The translations under genes were made by a program, and so were the position numbers. The notes beneath the pieces are model-generated. The model was not told the origin of the DNA and did not search any database. It saw only the letters and a program-made list of their open reading frames with translations. DNA of 10,214 nucleotides from an uncultured Tissierellia bacterium. Lineage in GTDB: Bacteria > Bacillota > Clostridia > Tissierellales > Peptoniphilaceae. The DNA lies in NCBI GenBank assembly GCA_902489145.1, contig CABTYV010000045.1:1-10214 (forward strand), written 5' to 3'. Shown in pieces: positions 5,701 through 10,214 of the stretch; position 1 is the stretch's first letter, and each line of letters starts with the position of its first letter.

Positions 5701-8700
5701 GTTGGTTAAAGGCCGAGCAATTGTCCATTAAAATGACCAGCTCCAGGGTCTCCGGCAGCTGCTCAACATTTACATTTACCTTGTATTGGCCGGGGGTCGT
5801 CCCGTCGGGCGTCATCGTCTGGGTGATTTGATAGTCGGCCTGCCCGTCCTGGTCCACATCCACCTGCTGGATGTTGTTCTGCCACCTGCTGCCGTCTACC
5901 TCGCGGGGGTTTTGGTATTGATATTTTCCGCCTCCGGTCGATTGCAAAATCGGAGGCAGCAGCTGGGGGCCAGTGGCCAGGGGCGCCTTCGAGAAAAGCG
6001 CTTCTGCCTGCGCCAGACGGCTTTGGGTCTGCTCAAAGAGGGGGGTGAGGTCAACTTCCTGCGTGGAAGTGGGGATCCAGCCCCCTTCCACCAGGTGACG
6101 GAGGGAGGCGGTACGAGCAGCCGGCGATTGCTCCTCGGTCAGCCGCGTGACGACCCCCTTGTTCTCCGGATGAGTGGGATCCAGAATTTTTTCCTCCACC
6201 TCCACCAGGTAGGTCGTTTCCTTCAAGAGATAGCCGGGCAGGGTGCTTGATTCCTTCAAGCGATATTTGCCCAGCGCCAGGCCCGAGAAGGTCAGGTTGC
6301 CCTCTGCGTCGGTTGTCCTGCTCAGAACCTCCTTCGAAGGATCCGCCACCCAGCTCCCTGAGCCCTTCGGCTCTTCCTTTAAGGGGGTCAGGGTAAATAC
6401 CACCCCTTCCAGGGGCTTCCGGTTTTCCTTTTTCAATGCGTCATCGGTCTTATGAATGGTAAAGCGACCTTCGGAACGGCCATTGAAAATTTTGCCGTCC
6501 GCGGGATCGGGCTTTTGAATTTCCCCCTGGTCATCCACCGTAAAGGTGGACAGAGGCTTGTCCTGGCCCCTTTCATCCTTGGGAAGCGCATAGCCCTCCG
6601 GCGCCTTGGTTTCGTAGAGCTTATAGGCGCCTGGCGCCAGGCCGGAAACGGATAAACGTCCGTCCCGGTTGGAGACAAGCGTAGCTTTCACCGGCTGCTC
6701 GGATCCCTCCTGAACACGTACCAAACGGAATTCCGCCCCTTCCAAGGGCAGGCCGGATTCGTTGACCTTGGTCCATTCGATATAGTTTTTGGCATTCGAA
6801 AGTGTAACCTGGGCGTTAAAGGTCGTGCCAATGGCGCTCGCTTCGTGTTCATAGAATTTCATATAGGTCTGAGCGGCGGACCAGTCGTAATCATAGTAGG
6901 AGTAGCCGTAATGCTGGCTCCAATACCCGTTGAAATTCGCCTCCAGCCTTGCTACCATACCCAAATCATCGGTCGAGGCGGGATCATAGCCCGTCGTAAC
7001 TTTGACGATATAGGCCTGGGTTCCGGTTGCCAGTTTGTCCTTCATATCAATGGTTACCCTGTTGGCATTGCCATCGATTTGAGGCGATAAATCGGAAACC
7101 GGCGTCAGATGCTCCGGTACCAGCCCCCAGGAGGGCACCATGGCATCGCCTTGATTGCCCCCTTGATAGACCTTCACATCCGTCAAATCGTTCACGAGCA
7201 CCGATCCCTTCCCGGAAATCACGAGTCTGGCGTTTTTCAGCGAATTGTTCAGAGGATTGACATAGATATAGGTCGTGGCGGTCTTCTGATCCGGGTTATA
7301 GATCGAATACATGGTCCCAATGTTGGAGCCGTTGGTCCGCGACGGATAGTAATAGGGACGGTAGAAAACCTGAAAGTTTGCGGTGGATCTTGATTTTTCA
7401 AGGTCCGCCAGCTGATAGAAAATCGGAAGCGTTTTCGTCTCCTGCGGCACTGCCACCTTGTCGATAAAAAGGACGGTATGGAGTTTGATTTTCGTCGCCT
7501 GGAAGGTCTTGACCAGGTTCGTAAAGGTATAGGTGATGGTGCGTGTAGCGGGGTCAAATTTCCCTTCGGCCAATTTGCCCCCATTGGCAAAGATGTCCAG
7601 GCCCTGTTCCTTCGATCGGACCAAGCCGTAGGTATCCACATTGTTCGAAAGCTGGATCTTGAAAAAATCGCCCGGCTCCAAACGAGGCCCATTGGTGGGT
7701 ACCTCGATCACCGAGTCCACCGAAAGCGACTCGGCCTGGTTGGGATAAATGGTATAGTTCCCACCCTCTACATGTGGGGGATTCCAGACCACCGAGCTAA
7801 GCCTTAGCCGCTTGGTGACGTCTTGGCCGCCCACATGGGGGACGTCGGAATCTTCTCCCAGCATCACGTGAATGATCTTTTTGCTTACCACATAGCCCGA
7901 TGGAGCAGAAATCTCCGTGAGCAGGTACTCTCCATACGCCAAGGGTTCAAAGGTCGTAACCCCGTTTTCATCAGTCGGCTGAGAGTCCCAACTGGCCCGC
8001 TGGTCACTATCCAGGGGCCCATCAAGATGGAAGCGGACGCCTGCGAGTGGCTTGCCCTGATCATCCGTCTTGTTAACAGTCAATTTGGCGGTCCCTTTGG
8101 GAAGGGCTGCACGTAGGGGAAAGACTAGATTTTGACTTCCGGACGGGGTAAAGGTGACCGTCTTTTTCCCAGATGCGTCCACGCCCACCGTTAGGGTGGA
8201 ATAGACCTTGGTGGAGTCGATAACGTAAGTGTCCTGCGCCGCCTGGGTAGAGTTTTGAGGAGATGCTTTGAGCTGATAGGTCCCCGCAGCCAAGCTTTGG
8301 GCATCATAAACCTGACCGGCCTGATCAATCAGATCGCCATTCGCATTGGAGGTCAGCCTGGCCTGAATATTGGTTACACCTTCTTTATATAGTAGCAAGG
8401 CAATCCCTGCAGCCGGCTTTTGATTCGTATCCTTCGCCGTGATTTTGCTAAGGGTGGAGGGTGGAGGCGTCGTCTTACTGGTTAACACAAGCCGGTTGCT
8501 GCTGCCCGGTTCAAACGTGATCGTGCCGTTGGAAAAGGTAAAGGAAGAAAGCGACTGATTGGGGTTGATGGTAAAGCCTGAAACGTCGCCAGGGCTAGTG
8601 GCAGCCATAATTTGGTATTGGCCTGCCCCAAATCCCGTATTTTCAAAAGCGATGTCCTGATAGCCGTTTACATATAGCTGCAATCGGCCCTGAACCGCCT

Positions 8701-8998
8701 TGCCATAAAAGGAAGGACTTGAATTCAGATAAATATTAAAGTACACATTGTCGACTTTCCTGCCGTACTGATCCTGTACCGTAAAGTGGGTGCCCGTAGC
8801 CTGCCCTGCCCGCATCGGGCTGGGATCCGCCTTGCCCTGAGCCAGCCTCCAGTCGGACCTCGTCGGCAGGGGATCAGTCACGGACCGGGCCAGGGAGAAG
8901 CTTTCAAAAAGGGGCCAGAAAAAAGGCAGGACCAGACAAAAGGCCAGAAAAAGGGCCCCAAAGCGTATTCGCATCTCTTTCGTTTTTTTTGTATTCAT
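2789..8998 (-). CDS. Giant LPXTG-like cell-wall adhesin, MSCRAMM/SpaA/vWA chimera
   Basis: 2069 residues, exported and probably sortase-anchored. Domains: signal peptide 1-39 (KKTKEMRIR, hydrophobic core 12-30); beta-rich N-terminal region about 68-300; SpaA-type domain 304-382 (Lys310, Glu362); MSCRAMM-like N2-N3 about 400-735; SpaA domains 738-840 (Lys744, Glu796, Asn839) and 844-935 (Lys850, Glu916); linker with a calcium-loop motif 1047-1058; vWA-like domain about 1084-1362; a beta-rich region to about 1480; Cna-B-like domain about 1628-1743; SpaA domains 1746-1862 (Lys1751, Glu1817, Asn1862) and about 1889-2019; LPSTA 2023-2027, membrane segment about 2030-2049, arginine tail. The Lys/Glu/Asn sets suggest intramolecular isopeptide bonds. 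The ATG at 8996-8998 has AAGGAG (9004-9009) five nt upstream; the extension to 9133 would cross the promoter. Ligand binding to host or bacterial surface polymers is likely by family, but the ligand is unknown. No sortase or pilin gene lies nearby. Confidence 0.92.
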   Translation of the reverse strand: MNTKKTKEMRIRFGALFLAFCLVLPFFWPLFESFSLARSVTDPLPTRSDWRLAQGKADPSPMRAGQATGTHFTVQDQYGRKVDNVYFNIYLNSSPSFYGKAVQGRLQLYVNGYQDIAFENTGFGAGQYQIMAATSPGDVSGFTINPNQSLSSFTFSNGTITFEPGSSNRLVLTSKTTPPPSTLSKITAKDTNQKPAAGIALLLYKEGVTNIQARLTSNANGDLIDQAGQVYDAQSLAAGTYQLKASPQNSTQAAQDTYVIDSTKVYSTLTVGVDASGKKTVTFTPSGSQNLVFPLRAALPKGTAKLTVNKTDDQGKPLAGVRFHLDGPLDSDQRASWDSQPTDENGVTTFEPLAYGEYLLTEISAPSGYVVSKKIIHVMLGEDSDVPHVGGQDVTKRLRLSSVVWNPPHVEGGNYTIYPNQAESLSVDSVIEVPTNGPRLEPGDFFKIQLSNNVDTYGLVRSKEQGLDIFANGGKLAEGKFDPATRTITYTFTNLVKTFQATKIKLHTVLFIDKVAVPQETKTLPIFYQLADLEKSRSTANFQVFYRPYYYPSRTNGSNIGTMYSIYNPDQKTATTYIYVNPLNNSLKNARLVISGKGSVLVNDLTDVKVYQGGNQGDAMVPSWGLVPEHLTPVSDLSPQIDGNANRVTIDMKDKLATGTQAYIVKVTTGYDPASTDDLGMVARLEANFNGYWSQHYGYSYYDYDWSAAQTYMKFYEHEASAIGTTFNAQVTLSNAKNYIEWTKVNESGLPLEGAEFRLVRVQEGSEQPVKATLVSNRDGRLSVSGLAPGAYKLYETKAPEGYALPKDERGQDKPLSTFTVDDQGEIQKPDPADGKIFNGRSEGRFTIHKTDDALKKENRKPLEGVVFTLTPLKEEPKGSGSWVADPSKEVLSRTTDAEGNLTFSGLALGKYRLKESSTLPGYLLKETTYLVEVEEKILDPTHPENKGVVTRLTEEQSPAARTASLRHLVEGGWIPTSTQEVDLTPLFEQTQSRLAQAEALFSKAPLATGPQLLPPILQSTGGGKYQYQNPREVDGSRWQNNIQQVDVDQDGQADYQITQTMTPDGTTPGQYKVNVNVEQLPETLELVILMDNCSAFNQLDGTKIDRFQWAGMTSGQLQNYPTADNWLDYYFRGVRNSYNQVTQEGRVTSLLTAIQKKYPQAKVTLLGAGGARSTAQYWVTNPYTSEPIASAISKNHALTASGIYNPGAPDPKWEFTGGWGRAGLKEAMQQAYNTLNSSTAQKKAFFHLQGVPTFSINTLTDPLLPFWDENSTDDARRTFAQIQKIAQVSWLVELDPSDVDDYYFQPSDYLTNGLPDPNQVHFLQKASKYFPNKDRYWTQVDAQAMERVYNEKIPVIAQEITGGASSDTKLDLQIRLADNVLWRDPADQTMDSAGVIYDPATKSLTKTDFQMDSNTPLSFTYYIKANAQAVGTRLNVFENINEATTSGLKITKTQANGAVSTYTSALPIPQLRIPGWESKVEKYWYGNSDADNTSFQNFPETGTSLPQPPADPLAPAKRKPSQVLIHSEVSYSDDSETKIGLAQRMQAPFDRLTFVKALPYYDNNGVPISYRGTEYHDPLFHTKTHLVQDENQLVQTFYIGAQMDPVVTKTDIQLAIQWGAGTTEQDQVPVTVQLQAFRIGEDGAQIPISDADLQKLINGPTERTIDQSKGWKDSFKDLPTSQITNGQATELVYRVKQATLPGFDTAYLYDYQDIQQADGSIRPTHFYTVINQKHTLLEITNTANEVDFYKEDSAGNPLAGAMFTLQRKDETQTGQEVWTAVPKYTNVGTTEVEEGTKTRQKLHLTQLAPGTYRLMETTAPEGYQKPTEPVASFTVTKEGKVESVQVRGASGASQEGHQIINLPEGRPPIVFYLEKLGSKKGETPGRISAGTLRMKLTLDTTDEAARKSKTFVFSLAEDYQPIGATGKTGLALSIPSDWPAGDYLLTEEEAPAGYQKKDVPIRLRYEIPKDLTSAEGRRLVQVDAQGKELAVLYEETKQGANWSPVYGPEYGPLAIENYVYVLPSTAGPGTFLFTLVGTFLTVLAIRLQIGSKRAAVSAGAGRTRRRRR
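2850..2932 (-). other. Cell-wall sorting signal (LPSTA variant)
   Basis: Residues 2023-2028 read LPSTAG, followed by a hydrophobic segment (about 2030-2049) and a basic tail. Position five of the motif is Ala (GCC) where the canonical sortase motif has Gly. The tail after the membrane segment is about 20 residues and ends RTRRRRR, longer than the usual handful of basic residues. Processing by a housekeeping or variant-specific sortase encoded elsewhere is inferred. Confidence 0.8.
4913..5749 (-). other. vWA-like domain with degenerate MIDAS (within the adhesin)
   Basis: Residues about 1084-1362. The strand ETLELVILMDNCSAF (1083-1097) occupies the DxSxS position but reads D-N-C-S-A. The GGWGRAGLKEAMQQA helix start (1218-1232) has Trp1220 where a MIDAS Thr is expected, and FFHLQGVPTFS (1246-1256) has Gln1250 where the LTDG aspartate is expected. 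The region between these landmarks (about 1098-1217) is long, as in pilus-tip adhesins with inserted arms. The fold assignment rests on these landmarks and their order, not on an alignment. Confidence 0.7.
6794..7801 (-). other. MSCRAMM-like N2-N3 module (within the adhesin)
   Basis: Residues about 400-735. N2 carries PGDFFKIQLSNNVDTYG (442-458) and TYTFTNLV (489-496), close to the TYTFTDYV motif of staphylococcal fibrinogen-binding adhesins. N3 carries TTYIYVNPLNNSLKNARLVI (575-594), DVKVYQ (607-612) and YIVKVTTGY (663-671), then a tyrosine-rich strand (691-705) where the latch region is expected. In that family the two Ig-like domains clamp a peptide ligand by dock-lock-latch. The ligand here is unknown. 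Confidence 0.75.
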
Positions 8999-9058
8999 CA
9001 CCACTCCTTCAGGCAAGCGTTTGCTCGATTTGGGCAAGAAAACCCATATTCTTTTTTT

Positions 9059-9087
9059 ATTGTAAAATAGGATGCATTTCTTTACAA
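9059..9087 (-). promoter_or_regulatory. Promoter of the adhesin gene
   Basis: On the minus strand, -35 TTGTAA (9082-9087), a 17-bp spacer and -10 TACAAT (9059-9064), matching the sigma-A consensus at 4/6 and 5/6. Transcription should start near 9052, giving a leader of about 54 nt before the ATG. An A-rich run follows the -10 box. The heptamer TCTTGTA at the -35 (9083-9089) also occurs at the regulator's -35 (2703-2709). Confidence 0.7.
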
Positions 9088-9146
9088 GACCTCTGCTAAA
9101 AAAATGTTCATCCATTAGATGGCCCGGGCCCATTGGCCGAAGGTGA

Positions 9147-9164
9147 GGGGCGACGCATTGCCCC
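9147..9164. repeat. GC-rich hairpin after nucleotidyltransferase gene
   Basis: A 7-bp stem (9147-9153 with 9158-9164, one G-U pair) closes a CGCA loop, beginning five nt past the nucleotidyltransferase stop on the minus strand. No T-run follows, so it may block 3' exonucleases or be part of a repeat rather than a terminator. Its AGGGGCGACG (9146-9155) is identical to 4-13. Confidence 0.45.
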
Positions 9165-9168
9165 GGCG

Positions 9169-9777
9169 CTAGTCACCCAACACATACTGCCCCCAAGCCA
9201 AAATCGCCTCATTGGAGCGCTGGGAAATCGCCTCCTGAAAAAGAGCAAAGCCAGACGCATCCTCTTTTCTCAACGCCTGTAAGGCCTTCTTGCTGCCGAA
9301 ATAAAACCGATCCCTCAGCAAATCATAATCCTCCAAGCTCTCCGCCAAAAAGGCAATGGCTCGAAAGTCTCCTTCCGCATCTCCTTTTTCCATTCGCCTC
9401 ATCGTCTTCCTAATCCAGGATCGTAAAAACTCCTTTTCCTCCGGCGTCCTTTTGGAATGCCTTTGCACGTAGTCCTGTACCCGCTTCTGCAAGGCCGCGC
9501 CCAGGCCGGTGTCCTCCGTCAGCTGCGCCCCAAATAAAGGCAGAAACTCCTCCAAATTCAGACGCCTGATTTCCTCCTCCGTATAGATGAAACAGTCCAG
9601 CATGACCCCGCCAACCACCGCATCATCATGCGCCCGAACCTTCGTTTTGGTAATGAGCAAACAGTCGAAATCACTATGCTCGTCCTGTGTCCCTTCGGCA
9701 TAGGAACCATATAAAGCAATCGTCATTGGCGCATATTTTTCTTTCAGATAAGTGAGGATTTCCTCCCGATGAGTCAT
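9169..9777 (-). CDS. MNT-type nucleotidyltransferase-domain protein
   Basis: 202 residues, cytoplasmic. The N-terminal domain is of the Pol-beta-like (MNT/kanamycin nucleotidyltransferase) type: LYGSYAEGT (22-30) is the GS motif, followed by SDFD (35-38). Asp36, Asp38 and Asp61 (MLDCF) can form the full metal-binding triad, so activity is plausible. Such proteins transfer a nucleotide onto antibiotics, proteins or RNA. The C-terminal half (about 85-202) looks helical and charged, with no motif I recognise. The ATG at 9775-9777 has AAGGAG (9784-9789) six nt upstream; the longer frame to 9999 runs through the promoter at 9874-9902. It stands alone: no HEPN partner gene flanks it, so an MNT/HEPN toxin-antitoxin pair is not supported. 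Drug-modifying and regulatory roles remain open. Confidence 0.82.
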   Translation of the reverse strand: MTHREEILTYLKEKYAPMTIALYGSYAEGTQDEHSDFDCLLITKTKVRAHDDAVVGGVMLDCFIYTEEEIRRLNLEEFLPLFGAQLTEDTGLGAALQKRVQDYVQRHSKRTPEEKEFLRSWIRKTMRRMEKGDAEGDFRAIAFLAESLEDYDLLRDRFYFGSKKALQALRKEDASGFALFQEAISQRSNEAILAWGQYVLGD

Positions 9778-9873
9778 GGCACGCTCCTTCTGTGATGGAC
9801 TATTTGCGCATACCTTGCCTGACGAAACCCGTCTGACCTTCCGTACAGGATGGTGATGCGCATCCATCGATTC

Positions 9874-9902
9874 AAAATAGCATATGCGTTTTGACCGGTC
9901 AA
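9874..9902 (-). promoter_or_regulatory. Nucleotidyltransferase promoter with palindromic -35
   Basis: On the minus strand, -35 TTGACC (9897-9902), a 17-bp spacer and -10 TATTTT (9874-9879), matching consensus at 5/6 and 4/6. The -35 is half of a perfect 12-bp palindrome TTGACCGGTCAA (9891-9902), a good candidate operator. A second palindrome, GATGCGCATC (9855-9864), lies next to the expected start point near 9867. The leader would be about 90 nt. Confidence 0.65.
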
Positions 9903-10012
9903 TTTGATCCTTACGGATTGTGGCCCGCTCCGAATGTTTCAGGTCCTTCTGACTACTGAACAAAATAGAGCGGAAAAAGGCTTCCCGTTTTCCTTTCATA
10001 AGGAAGAAGGAA

Positions 10013-10031
10013 GCGCCCCCGCCGGGGGCGC
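10013..10031 (-). terminator. GC hairpin with T-rich tail, possible terminator of an upstream gene
   Basis: Perfect 8-bp arms GCGCCCCC (10013-10020) and GGGGGCGC (10024-10031) around a 3-nt loop. Read on the minus strand it is followed by TTCCTTCTTCCTT, which is T-rich but interrupted. It could end a minus-strand transcript entering from beyond the window, but the broken T-tract makes this uncertain. Confidence 0.4.
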
Positions 10032-10118
10032 CTCCGCTGGGCTCCGATTGGGCTTCAATCCTCAGCCGCAGGCCGACTCCGCTTGGGGCATCGCTTGGCG
10101 GTCGGAGGTTTTGCTGAT

Positions 10119-10160
10119 GGTGGAGAGGAAAACGGGCACCCCCGTGTTTTCCGCTTCACC
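10119..10160. repeat. Hairpin carrying the 18-bp intergenic repeat (copy 2)
   Basis: GGTGGAGAGGAAAACGGG (10119-10136) pairs with 10141-10160 (one mismatch, one G-U pair, a 2-nt bulge) around a 4-nt loop. Positions 10125-10142, GAGGAAAACGGGCACCCC, are the exact reverse complement of 83-100. The hairpin form and GGAAAAC stem resemble copy 1, so both the sequence and the fold recur. Confidence 0.65.
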
Positions 10161-10187
10161 AAAAATGACATTTTCGTCAAAAAAGAA

Positions 10188-10205
10188 GAGGAAAATGGGC
10201 ACCCC
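10188..10205. repeat. 18-bp intergenic repeat (copy 3), at window end
   Basis: GAGGAAAATGGGCACCCC differs from copy 2 by one base (C to T) and is in the same orientation, 63 bp further on. It is followed by a C-run and GGTTTC, which may begin the second hairpin arm cut off by the window end. Confidence 0.6.
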
Positions 10206-10214
10206 CCCGGTTTC

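Larger units (their letters stand above)
8999..9168. other. Intergenic region before the adhesin
   Basis: This 170-bp stretch holds the adhesin promoter and a roughly 50-nt leader at its left. At its right, near the nucleotidyltransferase stop, are GC-rich palindromic sequences: GGCCCGGGCC at 9121-9130, GGCC-CATT-GGCC at 9127-9138 and the hairpin at 9147-9164. No gene is visible. Confidence 0.6.
9778..10214. other. Intergenic region upstream of nucleotidyltransferase
   Basis: This 437-bp stretch has no convincing gene on either strand. Its left half holds the nucleotidyltransferase leader and promoter. From about 10010 it is a chain of GC-rich hairpins and two copies of the 18-bp repeat that also occurs at the window's left edge. 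Confidence 0.6.

Noticed and set aside
8999..9133. 45-residue N-terminal extension of the adhesin frame
   Set aside because: It spans the promoter at 9059-9087 and would bury the signal peptide; the ATG at 8998 has a clear AAGGAG site.
9169..9777. MNT/HEPN toxin-antitoxin pair
   Set aside because: The nucleotidyltransferase motif is clear, but no HEPN gene with the RX4-6H motif lies on either side within the window.
9778..9999. 74-residue extension of the nucleotidyltransferase
   Set aside because: It contains the TTGACC/TATTTT promoter, so it is not transcribed in full; AAGGAG precedes the ATG at 9777.
10119..10205. CRISPR array
   Set aside because: Only two nearby repeat units, one with a mismatch, themselves hairpins; no regular repeat-spacer pattern and no cas gene.

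Overview
The window looks like accessory chromosome of a moderately GC-rich Gram-positive bacterium (Bacillota). The reasons are a giant sortase-type surface protein with SpaA/prealbumin-like domains, strong AGGAGG-type ribosome binding sites, sigma-A-like promoters with 17-bp spacers, and an XRE regulator with membrane segments. I cannot name a genus. All five well-supported genes are read on the minus strand.

In transcription order (right to left): a GC-rich, hairpin-rich intergenic stretch (about 9778-10214) holds two copies of an 18-bp repeat, then a promoter with a palindrome over its -35 box. Next is a free-standing MNT-type nucleotidyltransferase (9169-9777). A good promoter at 9059-9087 then drives a 2069-residue cell-wall-anchored adhesin (2789-8998) that fills 60% of the window. 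After a 141-bp gap with a doubtful micro-ORF comes an XRE-family regulator with two C-terminal membrane segments (1988-2647), closed by a perfect 16-bp-arm terminator (1890-1926). A two-gene metabolic unit follows: a 3-hydroxyacyl-CoA dehydrogenase (690-1655) and a small nitroreductase (168-680), 9 nt apart. The left edge carries GC-rich hairpins, including an inverted exact copy of the 18-bp repeat at the right edge.

The adhesin is the centrepiece. It joins a signal peptide, N-terminal beta-rich domains, a staphylococcal MSCRAMM-like N2-N3 (dock-lock-latch) module, several SpaA/Cna-B domains with probable Lys-Glu-Asn isopeptide sets, a calcium-loop motif, a von Willebrand A-like domain whose three MIDAS positions all look substituted, and a C-terminal LPSTA sorting signal with an arginine-rich tail. 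The only cysteine of the mature protein sits at a MIDAS serine position. No sortase or partner pilin is in the window, so anchoring must use enzymes encoded elsewhere. The neighbouring regulator could control the adhesin, but no operator proves it. The metabolic pair appears functionally separate.

Four genes have in-frame upstream extensions; I shortened each to the start with a clear ribosome binding site. Apart from the adhesin's architecture and the edge repeats, nothing here looks like a complete unknown multi-gene system.
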